Source: Pseudophaeomoniella oleicola (lineage: Eukaryota > Ascomycota > Eurotiomycetes > Phaeomoniellales > Phaeomoniellaceae). Taken from it: 64,000 bases of DNA. Positions within the stretch are counted from its first letter, which is position 1. Each line of letters starts with the position of its first letter. Both the position numbers and the translations under genes were made by a program. Below, piece after piece: positions 25,501-38,135 of this stretch. The DNA lies in the NCBI GenBank assembly GCA_003868215.1, contig QWDQ01000008.1, positions 543,688 to 607,687 on the forward strand, read 5' to 3'. Under the pieces are notes generated by a model. That model searched no databases. It had not been told where the DNA came from and worked only from the letters and a program-made list of their open reading frames with translations.

Positions 25501-26009
25501 TTCCCTCTCTTTATAAAGATTCAACTAACACCATATTCAGCAGCCGCTTCTCCAGCACCCACCCCCTCCTAGACCCAATCCTCCTCCGCCTCTCCCTCCA
25601 AACGCTCCTCATAACCCTCTCCTCCCTCGGCCCCAACGCCCTCGACCTCCCAACCGTCACCCGCGAAACCTTCCTCCTCCTCACAACCCTCCACAACAAC
25701 CCCCAACTCGCGCTCGACCCAGCCGTGCTCCCATGCATACTCACGCTGCTGTTGCAAACGCTCGACATCAACGTCGCGGCCGGCGCGACGGCGGAGGAGA
25801 GGTTGATCACGGAGCATGGGAATGCGATTGCCGAATTGGTGTCGTGGGCGGGCGGAGTGAGCGAGAGGGTTAGTGTGCCCGAGGGCGGTGGTGGAGAAGA
25901 GGGTGAGATGCCGTGGACGGTGGTGGCCGCTGGAGTGCAGGTTAAATGGGCGGAAGTCGGGACGAGGTTTCAGGGGAGGCTTTTGGGATTGGGACCGATG
26001 GATTTTTGA
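22600..26009 (+). CDS. TEL2: Telomere length regulation / checkpoint protein Tel2
   Basis: HEAT-like repeat protein of the TTT complex (Tel2-Tti1-Tti2), which stabilises PIKK kinases (ATM, ATR, TOR). Six exons give 1039 aa (introns 23579-23627, 23982-24036, 24124-24191, 24721-24770, 25473-25540). The protein is mostly helical. An acidic, Ser-rich linker (SDTSQSEDD ... EDPEDSDDDP) precedes the conserved C-terminal Tel2 domain, which starts at YIKDLISGLQANDKPEVFDLAL and includes RATILTAVGLGTRELAG. The linker carries the conserved acidic CK2-like sites through which Tel2 binds the R2TP complex, as an inference. The last exon has an NAGNAG acceptor (25538-25543). It has extreme C-rich then G-rich codon use. 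Convergent with VPS33. Confidence 0.88.
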
Positions 26010-26151
26010 TTTTTGATTTTCAACGGCATTCTAAAACAACAGAGAGTTGGGAATATATGCATGCATGTGTGTAGGAGTACTAATTCAATGCATGCTGAGA
26101 CACATCGTAGTAGATATATGCATTTCTCGATTTGAAGAAACTAAATAAGCC

Positions 26152-28479
26152 CTATTTCTTACCGAACCAACCCTTCTCAATCGCCGCGTCCATCATACGC
26201 TCTCCGCTGATAATACTCGTCGTACAAATCACCAGTTTCCGCCTCTCCTTCTCCTCCAATTGGCGGCCGATGAACCTCAACGCGGCAATCTCGGTGAACG
26301 TGATCCCTCCCAAGAACATGACGTAAACGGTCTTCATTCCGCTTGATCCTGCCAAGGCGGTTCGTGCTTTGGCGGCTTTCTCATCGCGCCCCTTTTGGAG
26401 GACGCTGAAGGTGGGTCCTTTGACTGACTTCAGCACGTCTTCGAAACCGGCCCATGAGGTGGTAGGAGGAGCGCCGGAGATCGAGGATGGTGGTGGCGGC
26501 TGGGAAGGGGATTTGCTGAGGGCAACAATGTATTGTTTCTGTAGGAGACATTGGACAAGCCGGATGCTGAGAGGTGCGTAGCCGCTGTACACGTAAGCTA
26601 TATCGTTGGGATCTTGTTCATTGACTTCATCTACGATAAGACGAAGGACCTTTCGGAGATTATGGTAGTTTGTTTTGCTGCCCGAAGCAGACGTACTACT
26701 TCCCGTGCCTGGGAGAAGAAGGGCCGTGGCTGAGGATCGGGGTTGGAGAAGCTCCATTTTCTCAAGAGCATCTAGTGTAAGGAGATGTTGGTAGCCATAA
26801 GCGTGTATAACCTGGCGTTTGAATTCGTCGAGATCACGTTGACGTATACCACCTGCCATGCAAGATTCGAGACACAGCAGACGAAGAACAGTCGTGAGAG
26901 GCACATCGCGTGATATCAGCTCCTCGATGGTTTCATGTTGAGAGGCTGGATCGGTACCTGCTGCCAAATTTTGTTGCACCTCAAGGACTCGTCGGAATGT
27001 CTCTGTTCTTGTGAATTTCATTATCTCTTCCGCCAGATTAGTATGGGTACGCAGAGATTGGTGTTCAGCCTGATACGCTGGTAGACGATTTACGAATTCT
27101 CGAAGTTCAGTTGTAGTTCGTGCGCCGTGTCGGGCTTCATAATCCGACTCTAGACGCCTTGCTACCCGGTTGAGTAAGTTGCCCACGATAGCAAAGTTGG
27201 TATCCCTCAGCTGCGCGTAGAGCTTGTCACTTGCGTCGAGTAAGACCTTCCTCTTCGGACCTTGCTGGGGGGCCTGGACTCGAGTAGATGCTGACTGTGT
27301 CTGTTGTGTTTGTGGAGCGGAACCAATGAGCGTTGCGTCAACCTCGGCTTGATTCTGATGTACACCCACTGTCTCATCAATGAGACCTTCATATGTAAGC
27401 TGGGTAAGGAGTACGGTGGCAAAATCCACATCCCTATCAATAATGATGAGACTATCGATGGTAGTACTTGGCATGACTTCCGGTCCCGTCACGTCTTGGA
27501 CTCCATAGCCTTCTTCAACCTCAAGCTCCTTTCGGCCCCTTTGCAGCAATTGTTCTAGTTTGCGCGCGTTGTCACCTTTTCCGACGATCCGGGGGAAGAG
27601 CCCATGCCTTTGTTGTATTGACATCAAGGCTTTGGAAGCAATGAATATACTGGTAGGATCTCTCCGCTGCCACACATTAGTAACACCCTGTTTGTGCACG
27701 CAGATCTTCTCACCAGATACAAATCGCCAAAGGACTCTTCCAATTCCATAGACAAGACATCTGACTCTAGCGGAAGGAAGAAAAGAGGCAATTCCGAGAT
27801 GCTGGCGTCTCCGAGGATCCCTTCATCCTCGAGGATTTTATTAGAAACCAGTGTCCGGCGAGGAACCCAGAAGATCGAGAAGTCATGCTCCGTGTTGCCA
27901 TTCCGCTGGAGTGATTTGATCTGTTCTGGGAAGTGTCAGCACAATTTTGATGGTATTTGTCGTATGGAGGACGCCTGCAAATACTATAGGACGTGCTTGT
28001 AAATTCAAGATTTCTCTAGGGAACAAGACTGACTACAAAGAGTGGAATAGAGAGTCCAAGTAGTCTACTTTAAGTCCCATCAGTCCGAAAAAGAGCAAGA
28101 TGACAACTAAACCCCTTGAAGTGAAAGATCGGTGAACACACCTGCTACAGCCTGGACATGAGAGGCTTTCTCTCCATGGACGAGGTAGACCACGTTCCGT
28201 TGGGAACTGTCGGTATTTCCGTTTTCGAGCAGGAAGACCTTATCAACGCCATACTCCTGAAGCGTCGAGAACTTGACAAAAAGGTTGATGGGACCTGCAA
28301 GCGCCTTACTGATAACGACGTTCTTCTTCCCACGGACCTGTCAAATCGAGTGTTGAGTATGGGACCTTGCACGCCAAGAAAGACTCGAATCTCATACTCA
28401 CACCTTCAAGAAGATTTAAAAGATCCTTTCGCGCTTTGTCTCTGATATGATCTGCCTCTGGGCCTGCTATAGGCGCCAT
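26152..28479 (-). CDS. VPS33: Vacuolar protein sorting protein 33 (Sec1/Munc18 family)
   Basis: SM-family subunit of the HOPS and CORVET tethering complexes; it templates SNARE assembly at vacuole/lysosome and endosome. Four exons (introns 28338-28401, 27926-28141, 27667-27713) give 666 aa. The start MAPIAGPEADHIRDKARKDL leads to LLEGVRGKKNVVISKALAGPINLFVKFSTL, then SIFWVPRRTLVSNKILED and LPLESDVLSMELEDSFGDLYL. After the last intron come RRDPTSIFIASKAL and HGLFPRIVGKGDNARKL. The C-terminal Sec1 signature is VMFLGGITFTEIAALRF, followed by the nearly terminal ISGERMMDAAIEKGW. All junctions keep frame. Length fits Vps33. Divergent from SEC9, 299 bp away. Confidence 0.94.
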
Positions 28480-28778
28480 TGGCCTTTGTCGTTTATGAGG
28501 TGCGAGCCAGACAGCGCATTGCTAACGGATGTTGCAGAGAGTGCGTTGTGTTGTGTTGTGTTGTGAGTCTACCACGTAAACTTACGTGATTTTGCTGTGA
28601 AGCTTGGAGTTGCATCTGGATCGTCCAGGCTCGACCCTGCACGGACTAGTGCGACACTGCCACTTTATTGCGAAACGCTGAAGACCCAAGGCTTCCTCTT
28701 ATCACGTTTAGGGAGTTGCTTTCTTCACTTCTCCTGCAAATTGATTTCTCCAGTTCAAAAATCAGAGTCTCATTAGAA
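28480..28778. promoter_or_regulatory. Shared VPS33/SEC9 divergent promoter with a 16-bp inverted repeat
   Basis: 299 bp between two divergent membrane-fusion genes. CACGTAA-AC-TTACGTG at 28573-28588 is a perfect inverted repeat with a 2-bp centre, 94 bp from the VPS33 start and 190 bp from the SEC9 start. Its halves resemble bZIP or bHLH half-sites (ACGT core). A TTGTG run (28547-28564) lies beside it. Function is inferred from position only. Confidence 0.45.
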
Positions 28779-30229
28779 ATGAAGAAATTCGGATTTGGCA
28801 AAAAGGGCGATGAGGATGATGACAGTGGTCGGAAAGCGCTCTTTGGATCCCGATCCAAGAGCAAGTCGCCCGCCCCACCGAATAACCCCTACGCCCAAAC
28901 CTCTGCTCCATTGACAGCATACGACCGAGCCAAAATCAACGCAGGTGCCCGTCCTGTGCCAGAGGGGTTCGATATATCTGCTAGCCGACCACCTAACCCC
29001 GGCGGCGGGCTGCCAGCCGGTCCAAAAGCGGCTTACGGAAAACCAGACAACTTGAGGGCTCTAGGACCTGATAGCAGTCAAGGTCAAGGTGGACCAAGCA
29101 ACGGACATGGAGGCGGATACGCTGGAAAGAAAGGCAGTGGTTATGGATCAGAGAAATACGGAGATCAAGGTGGTTATGGTGCCGACAGATACGACGGAAA
29201 CCCCTACGGCGCTGGTCCAGCTTCCGCTGCGAATGCATCACGCTACGGTCCAGGTGGCTATGGTGGACTAGGAAGAACAAACAGTGTTGAAACGACAGCA
29301 ACAGATGTCAAACGCGACGAGCTCTTTGGTGGTGCCCGCGAAAGGCTTCAGCAACAGCAGCCAGATTCATATGGTGGAGGACCGCCACCTTACGAAGAAG
29401 GCTCAGGCACCGACGGCGGAGGCTACGGTGGAAACTCTACTGCACGGTCCTATGGCGCATATGGAGACCGTGAGCTGACGGCCGAGGAAGAAGAGGAAGA
29501 GGACGTACAAGCGACAAAGCAGGAGATGAAGGTCATGAAGCAGCAAGATGTCTCATCCACGCTGAATGCGTTGAGAATTGCCGCGCAGGCAGAGGAGACG
29601 GGGAGAAACACATTGGCACGACTCGGTGCACAAGGTGAAAGCATCCACAATACGGAGAAGAATCTTGACCTTGCAGCAAACCATAACCGTTATGCGGAGG
29701 ATAAGGCCCGAGAACTGAAGACGCTCAATCGAAGTATGTTTGCTGTCCATGTCAACAATCCCTTCACAGGCAAGGAGAGACGCAGGCAGCGAGATGAGGC
29801 AATCTTGACAAAGCACCATGATGAACGTGAGCAACGAGAGACTACTCGGCAACAAGCATTTCAGAGCACCCAACGAATGGAGCAAAACTTCAAGGAGATC
29901 GAGAGAGGCGAAACTGCACCCCCCAGAAACAAGGCCACACTTGCCGACCGTGCGAAGTACCAATTCGAGGCAGATAGCGAGGATGACGAGCTCGAAGACA
30001 AGATCGAGAACAACTTGGATCTGTTGGGTGGAGCTGCTGGTCGGCTGAACGCTCTCGCTCGAGCAACAGGTCGCGAAGTGGAAGAGCAGAATCGACATCT
30101 CGAGCGTATTGCCGGAAAGGTATGTCTATCGTTGCTTCTTTGCTGTATATCACTGACCGCTGGCTGCAGAGCGATTTCGTGGACGACCAGATTGCTATGA
30201 ACAGGGCAAAGTTAGATCGCATCAAGTAA
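28779..30229 (+). CDS. SEC9: Plasma-membrane t-SNARE Sec9 (SNAP-25 family)
   Basis: Qb/Qc-SNARE that pairs with Sso1/2 and Snc1/2 in exocytosis. Two exons (intron 30120-30169) give 466 aa. The N-terminus starts MKKFGFGKKGDEDDD, then comes a long Gly/Tyr/Pro-rich disordered region (about 30-230) with many GGYG and YG units. The Qb coiled coil lies at about 235-315 (TKQEMKVMKQQDVSSTLNAL ...), followed by an NPF motif at about 326-328, and the Qc coiled coil at about 391-465, with DLLGGAAGRLNALARATGREV and ending MNRAKLDRIK. The final 19 residues come from the second exon and complete the SNARE helix. No transmembrane segment, as expected for this family. Confidence 0.93.
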
Positions 30230-32819
30230 GATGGTCCCTTTTCTGGCATTATTGGCGACTTGTCAGCGTTATCGCATACATCTGGTGTTCATTGTCCAAT
30301 GGAAGGACCTTGCAATGGTCTCTAAAGCATAGATTCGGCGTTAAGGTTAAGGTACTTATATCAACATTCAATTATATGTTGTGATCGTCAGTCACATTCG
30401 TGTTCAAGCTTCGCAGATCCCTTAACGTAAGTCCGAGATCGTCATCTGCACTCGTGAGTGATGGCCATGTTATATTACCACGACATCTTCTCGAATAAAT
30501 TGCAAGATCTTGACGATCCGGAGCCATGCCGTCGTCGTCCACATCCACGTGGATGTCTACCCTAACATCTTGTAACGTGGCCATAGGTCCACCAGTAGCA
30601 TGTGGGTGATGTTAAAGTGGTAAATCGTCGAAGTCTCAGACCTTTCTGTGGATGTAGGACAGTGTGGCGATGGACTGTCGTCCCTCAACGCCGACATCCT
30701 TTTTCTTTTCGTGTTTTCGACCGGGACACTCCGGGTCGTTTGGCTGTCCAACGAGAATGGTACCTTCCGTGTACTGGTCTAGACCAAGAGACTCAGAGCG
30801 ATTCAAGCATCACGGGATGGCAGGCCAACATAATCCTACGGCTGGCCATGCGCCTTACACCCCGATCCTTGTCGATTATAGTCAGCTTCACTTGGGGATC
30901 CTCGTTGGCTAGTCGCCTTACTTGGAAGTCCAGTCCAGGCTAACGTCCAAGGGTCAGGGGTTGGACTGGGCATATCCAGGGGCAAGTAAACCATAGTCCG
31001 TGGATATCATTGGTCACCGTCGATAACGTTTTGAGGCTCCTTCAGACCTGTTCTAACATATGCCATGTATCGACTCACTTTGGTCAATCTACACAATCAA
31101 GAACTGTACACCTTGGAGTGCGTCCCGTACCTAGGTTTTTCCAGAGGGTTTGCCACAACGTTCGAGCTTTCTGTAGCAGGTGATATCCGTGCTAGGGGTG
31201 ATGGTATGTTCTTCCTTGCTGGGCAGCCATCGAGGAAGATTCATCTTGTATTACTTCCAACGTAGTAATCATCCAGAATACTTAGCGGCGAGGGAGTTTA
31301 TCGACTAGTGACAGCTTGCTGAAATGAGCACGAATACATCGCAGCACAGACCGTCCTGCCTATGTCTCTGTGGACGGCGAGGCGGCCAGCTTTCATGCCT
31401 CTCAATCTCTCACATCTGTCATACTACTGGTCACACTACTAACTACCATAGTGCGTGGTATCAAATATGATCTTCATACATTTTCCGCGACCCGCAACTT
31501 TGGCGTTAACAGATCCAAGAATCTACTAAATGGGATTAGGGGAGATGTGCCCACTTGCGGCCCTTTTCAGCCAAAGAATTCTTAGACCTCGCGAAAGCGA
31601 CCAATATCTCTCGACCTGTGAATCCATCATACTGGTTAACACTGATTAGGAAATCCTACAATGCTGTTGATGGCGCTATCTCATCAGACTTCTGTACCAT
31701 AGTAGCAAGGATGCTGCCACTACTGAGCTTTAGGTGAAGATCGACAAGAATGAGAAGCTAACCTAGCATAAGTGACAGACTTTACAGCAGCACGGATCCT
31801 CCAGAATATCTGCGACCGGAGATATATCGTTGTTGTAATGCAGGCGGAGCACAAACTAGGAGATATCAGACTGCGACTAAATTCATGCGCCAATATAAGA
31901 ATGGGATGGCATACGAAAAAGCACTGACCTTCCTGGGAGATAATGTCGAACACAGTCATCCGATTCATGCTCTCCAGCACATCCCCATAAAGTTATACCA
32001 TTGACGGCGCTAATCAGTATGCCCATCTAGGTGTTGTTGTCCACCTAGCATTTGTCGTGCTACAAGTTACTGTACGAGACTCCGTACTTTGCCGTTGACT
32101 CTCGACGGCATAAGATTAGTGGTATCTGGACCGAGACAAAAGCGCGCCGCCACAGGCATCCATTACAGCCGGTGGTCAGGCAGACTAGTAGCCTTTCTAA
32201 TGCAGATGCAGTCACGAGTTTCCAGGTGACTATGAGCTCGCTACCTATTCGGGACGCTCCCAGACCTTGAAGCTTTCGCTGTGCTGGATAAAGCTTCCAG
32301 CTATCTATCAATTGCGGCATGTCATTAAATACCGAAAGTGGATAATCAAGCACATCCCTAGCAACGGTGCGATGTCGCTCCTGGGCAGCTATCCGGATCC
32401 GCTGACACAGAACTTTGAAATCATTTCAGGCCGACCAACCACACGAGACACGGGTCTGCTCTTCGGCGTGAATCAATTGGCTGAATGTGTCACATTTGAG
32501 GCTCTCCTGAGACACAACACGTACGTCCTACACAAGGCTCAGCTGAAGCCACACGATTTGTGTAAAGGAGCGGTCAGTCACCTATTGTAAGCTGTATGAA
32601 TGCTCCAATGGCATTGCTGGAGGATTGTTTAATTCTGAAGCTATTGACCTTCTCGGCCCAAAAGCTCATAGGAATCAATTGCCTTGATTCTCTATTACCT
32701 GAGGGCTAGTCAACGCTGTCAGACTACAACCATGCATATACGCGGTCGAAAACACCTTGATGCGATTATCTGGGGTGCAGATATCATGGAAGTAGCGATC
32801 ACGAGTCACGGGCATGCAA
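30230..32819. other. Gene-poor stretch downstream of SEC9
   Basis: 2.6 kb in which all frames are short (at most 113 codons) and interrupted. A minus-strand segment near 30372-30800 reads Asp-rich and coding-like but has stops. A plus-strand frame at 32267-32590 also looks weakly protein-like. I recognise no family. Decayed genes are possible; no gene is supported. Confidence 0.45.
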
Positions 32820-33265
32820 TTAGATAACGCTGAGCTCGTGCAATAAGCCTGCAGAATGTGCATTGCGATGAGCCCAATCTTTCATAAACCTACGTTCAAC
32901 ATAGCATTGTCAGCTTCGTATGATTTTATTAGAGAACTGACCATCTACCGACAGTCCGAGGTATAGCCTGGTGCTGGAATCGTCTCGTCGTGGCCTTCAG
33001 CAAGAGGGAACCAATTGTGGAGCTCAAGATTCGTCAATTCGAACGTCGAGGATCTCACGCCAGTATGAATTGAGCTGAATATACATCTTAGTTACGGTAG
33101 TGGCGTTCGCAGATTGCTACGCTGAACCGACCTTTCTGCACCATCTGAAAGGAACCACTGAGGGTAGAGCTGTTCACGTAGGAACCTCAAAGACTGCTGA
33201 TTCTCTCGGCAGCTTGGACTCCTTATCTCGCATGAACAGAAAATAAACTCTCGACAATTGCTCAT
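32820..33265 (-). CDS. Tentative small spliced gene or gene remnant, unrecognised
   Basis: Three minus-strand exons (33265-33132, 33086-32949, 32889-32820) can be joined in phase into 113 codons from ATG to TAA. The putative introns are 45 bp (33087-33131) and 59 bp (32890-32948); the second has a CTGAC branch-like motif. The product has no low-complexity bias and contains segments such as STFELTNLELHNWFPLAEG and FMKDWAHRNAHSAGLLHEL. Both donors (GTCGGT, GTAGAT) are weak. Overlapping frames in the first exon also look protein-like, so this could be the 3' end of a larger decayed gene or chance. I do not recognise the protein. Confidence 0.2.
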
Positions 33266-36200
33266 AATCACGCTATGTTAACATTTTGGAGAACGTCTAT
33301 TATCAGACTAAGCCGACAAGTTGCGGAGGATCGGCCGACTCTTTCATCTTGAAACGCGATGATCTGGATGGAGCCGAAAGAAGATCGTCTTGATTGTCAT
33401 GGGCAAGTCGGTCAGGGGTCTAAGTAAAGGGATAGCTCGATAGCATGGCTCGAACCCTCAAGATGGATCCCTTGATAAGATCTCCCGTATTAACTTACAG
33501 ACCAACACGCTACAGCAAAAACGGAGGCTGCGTAGTCGACAACAAGCCATCAATCAGACCAAATCTGCATTGGGTTTTCAAGAACGAGGGTTTGGGGCAG
33601 TTAGCAGTGGTAGACTGCAAGTTGGCGGCCCGGCAGCGAGCTGGCCGGTTGCTGCATGAAGGTCAAGCGTCAAAGGCACGCTATAGGAGCCTGGGGTAAT
33701 TGAAAGAGTCGTTCTTGATAATATGTATCATAACGTAGTAGTCCCAGTAGCCACCTACAGTAAACAGAGAGAGGTACACGATACACCTCGACAGTCGAGG
33801 CGGCTGGCGGAATCAAAGATGCGGTCAGTATGAGGACCCGTTTGGGAGGCAGTGCACCAGAGACAGGGCCATGGATCCATTGGACATGATCACAAGTCGA
33901 AGCTTGAGTACTGAGCTGGTCTTTAGACGCATGGTAATGTCACTTCTTGGCTTTTACGTTTCTTTGCTGAATTTGAACTTTCAGATTCCCGGGTTTGAGC
34001 CAACGGCAGCAAATAATTGTACCGTGAATAGCGGATAATATGGGCCTGCTTAACTTGGTGTTGGAAGGGTGTACGGAGCACTTCACTGAGGACATTACGC
34101 TTCATTCCCATTCGTACACTTTGACTGAAAAGGTCCGCCCAAACGGACAAGAAACTGGAGCCCAAAAGCGATGGCGTTGGGAAGGCTAAAACAAATTGGC
34201 CAGTCCGCTTCCCACTTGTGTATGTGGCGTCAAGCCACCATCTGGCACTTGTCCTTTTTCACCACAGGCAGTGGACTCCAGCAACCATGTCTAACTTCAT
34301 CAGTCCCTCGACACTCGTCATACCTCCGTTGGCCTTGCACTTTTCGGGTCTGGAGGAGGATCCTGTCGAGGACGAAAGCAAGAAAACAGCGACATTTTAC
34401 CGTAGCTTCTCGGCTTGGCGTTGCGCAAGACAAAGTGAAGCAAACGGCAAGCAAGTAGCACCGACGGTGCTAAGGGAGAAGGGTTCTAGGATACCTTAGG
34501 AACGATGACGGCAGTCCACTTTTCCATTATGGCCTCCCCTCCTCCTATCTGCATTTCCTAGGTTTCCATGATCCATGTCAACGGGTACGCTGATTAGTCT
34601 CGACAGGGAATCTCTTGAGCTGTTTGGGTTCCGTCAATATCATTTGACGTGTGATAATATAGCTCTGGACTTTGGTACAAGTAAATACTAGGTAGGTTAT
34701 AGCTATCTCCGTTGCTGGTCATCAGTCATAAAAGGTAAGAGAATGCGATGCCAGCCATCGAACAGAGAATCGAAGGCTGTTACATACCTGGTGCCTATGT
34801 CGTGCATTGTCAGTGAAGAGACATTGAGGGAATTGCGCGAAAGGGTTTCCCACCACAGCAGCCGCAACGCCAACGCCAACACACAAAACATACACGCACA
34901 CATACAAAACCAAAAACAAGCCCGGAGTCCTTTCCATCGCCTCTATCCGTACCCACCCGCCAATTTAATTAAGAGCCTACTCCGTACAGGAACACCTAAT
35001 CCATCGGCTGAACATCCCTGTTCTCGTGAAGCAATCCTTAGCCCCCAGCCTGTTGCCGACATGGGCCAACCCCTGTCGTGGGATATGTTTACAGTACATT
35101 GTTGTGTGAAAAGTACCTTACCATAATACATGACAAACTCGGGGGTAATCAAAAGTCGACGAAGCAGACAATCAACGATAAAGAGTGTCAACCAACGGTC
35201 ATCTACTACGTAGTACCTACCTTATCATGCACACCCGGAGATAGTTAACCTTTCCGGTGGTGATGGCACTTTTTCATCATCCATAAAGAAGCACCTAAGC
35301 TTACGGGTTTCAACAGAGCTATCTCACTGGTGGTGTATGTTGAGCTGTGTCGGGTTAGGTTAGTTAGGGTTAGGTAAAAGGTAGGTTAAGTCTGGTTACT
35401 ACGTAGTAAATGCACTGTAACTTCTCGGCAGGCCACTCCTGGTTAACATCCCATCATCATCCCTGCCGACGCTGACGTCGATTGTCCCCACAACCTCTCT
35501 CTTCCCCCGTCATCCTTGTTGTCTCTCTTTCTTCCCCTTCTCCCCTCGCCTTACCGTTAAATGCTTTTGGTTATTGGACCCTGCCTAAGGTGTGCTTTTC
35601 TTTCTCATTATTGGGCGGGATTCTTGCTTTTCCAGTGATCCGTCAGAAACATACGGTGTAACAGTATGTATCGTATGCTTTTCAACCACCTAATCATTCT
35701 GTTACAACATACCGATTGGAATCTGTACCTAAGATATCTGATAAGCACGCTTTCTGAGTGACCTGAGGCTACAAAATCCTGTCAGGAAATACCTTACGGA
35801 ATGTGGATTGAGTCAGTCGGCCTGAAGACTACTACGTAAAGCACTGTACCATAATTACTTCTGCTATGGAGATGGTAAGATGTTGTTGGAGACTCCAAAC
35901 TAAAAGCCATCAACGTCGTTTTCGTCGTAACAACATTGTCGGCAGACTGGATGACATCCTTTTCCCGAACCTCCTCCTTTTATCATGCCCATCCCGGACT
36001 ACCAATCACGTAGATGGCCGGGATTCACACCCACTTCCGGGGGTTAATGTAGATACTAGGTAAGTTACAGAGCGACTCAATCCAAGGTTTTTGAAAATGG
36101 CGTCCGTGGTCGGAGATATCAAATCACCTCACCCTGTTGAACAACCTTGATAAGCTATGTAAGAACTACCTATGTCCTACATCTTCCGAAATGGTCTACA

Positions 36201-38135
36201 AAGGACAGCTCATGAACATGTCATGGCATAGTTGTGTTGTGCAATTGAAGGTCGCTCGTCGGTCATACAGTAGATTCTCTCTTGGTTACATGGAAGGTGA
36301 CTGCCCTGTCATTCCACTGAAAGTTCGGATAGAGAACGTGACAGTAACCCGCTCAATTGATGCAGTCTCTCCGTATCCGAAGCTGTGACAGATGACCAAA
36401 AGTACATGGTGGACAATAATGATCAAATGAGAGAGCTTAGGAGAGCTTATGCCTATATGTGGCCCATTGAATTACTACCAGGTATGTATTACTACAAAAC
36501 TACAATGCGTAAACATACCCTGCTCGCCTGCTGTTTTGACTTCTCACTTATGCTCTCCCTCTCCCCCCCCCCTCGGCCCTCGGCCCTCGCCCCCTCCCCT
36601 TTCTACTCTCACCACCCTCCCCCCTCCCTCTCTCTTCATACTTCTCGCGAGTCGGTGTTCCTTTCAATGTGACCCCCGGTCGGACCCTTTCGACCCATCC
36701 CTGCCACGACGGTAACAATACAGTAAGTTTGAAGGTTGATAGCCCCAATGCTTCCCTTCCCAAGTGCCGGACTCCAGAAAAAGCAATTCTTCCCACAATC
36801 CACTCTTGAAGCCAACCCAAGCCCAACCCAATCCTCCCTCCACTTTGTCCACCTTGTCCACTTTGTCCACTTGTTTAGGGGGACGAATCTACTGTAACTT
36901 AAGTTACTTCAAGTGTCGCAGTCGCAGCAGCACTAAAGATACCAGTCTCGCAGTCCAGCGACATCCACTCATTCGTAGTCCACCCACCCCCTCCACCGTA
37001 TGTTAGGGTTACTAACGTAGTAGGCAATCAAATCAATCAAATCAAATCAATCAATCAATCGACTCATCCGCATCCACTGACGCTAGACAAGCGTCTGCCA
37101 CCCATCTCTTCCCTTTCCTTGTGAGCTTGCCCTGCATCAAAGGCGAGAAAACGGTCTTTCATCATCGTTTTGGCTTTCCTTTAGGTGGAATCGAAAATAA
37201 TGTAGTCTAGTATACCGCAAGGTCCTCCTCACACATATCCAATCCCAACCTCAAACCAAAGCAGCAATCCCCAGTTTTAAGCAAAAGCACCTAGGACTAA
37301 GTTAAAGCAAAGGTAGCGACATACTACGTACTACGATACTACGTCCTACGTAGGAAATCAAAGAGAAAAAGGGTCCACGACCAGATCTTAGTGGCTTGCT
37401 CGGCTTGCAGGTTTCCTTGACGCCTCGTCCCTACGACTGACGGATGGACCGTCGAAAAACTTATGTATCCTGCATTCCCCACGAATTGCTGATCTTCAGA
37501 CCTGTCTGAGACGCAAACAATTCTCTAACCTACTACCGTGTAGAGTATTCCTCTTCTTCCATTCCTATCCCCAAGCAACAAATCATCCAAAAGTCAGCAT
37601 TTCGTCTACATATCAAGCCGTGATCAAATATATCTGAACCTCGGTCCTGGAGAAAATCTCACCGTCAACCTACCACGGGACAGAGGAGACATCGACCACA
37701 GAGCTTCGGAACATCCAACCATTGAGCGATCTCCATATCCAATACCCAGAATCAACATTGAAAAACACTGGTCCTCTTACCGGCATAACGGTTTGATCTT
37801 GTCCATCAAAGCATATCAAAAAGTAAAGGGGGGAATTGTCCTGCCTTCCTCACTACCACTTCCTCAGGTAGTGATCGACACCACAACTTCGATTGGCTCC
37901 AATTCCACCAGCTGGCCGACTCCGCACATCCCATTTCCATATATACCGTTGTCGATCCCACCTCGGTCGAGCTGTCACAGAAAAGACAGTGCAAGCAGCG
38001 AAGCATACCTTACAATTGATCGTCCCATTCTTCCATCTTATCATACTCCCTTGGGAAGGATATTCCTTGTCATAAACAGATCGACTCTCTCCGTTGTTAC
38101 TGTTCGCAGTGTGCTTCTGTTCATCAATCTTCCTC
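33266..38135. other. Gene-poor region upstream of flbC
   Basis: 4.9 kb with no supported gene. It holds perfect TACTACGTAGTA palindromes at 35214-35225 and 35397-35408, a degenerate cluster at 37322-37351, and a short TTAGGGTTAGG match near 35363. There is also a C-rich pyrimidine tract at about 36553-36640, and TCAA/ATCAA microsatellite-like sequence at 37026-37061. The proximal 2 kb probably contains the flbC promoter and a long 5' leader. Long upstream regions are usual for developmental regulators. Confidence 0.5.

Noticed and set aside
27568-27713. Extension of the last VPS33 exon upstream through 27699 (start at a GTG)
   Set aside because: Reading through gives KICVHKQGVTNVWQ, absent from the family; splicing 27667-27713 restores DLYL-RRDPTSIF.
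35345-35390. Telomere-like TTAGGGTTAGG
   Set aside because: Less than two full repeats, surrounded by irregular GGTTAG/GGTAAG words; no interstitial telomere array.
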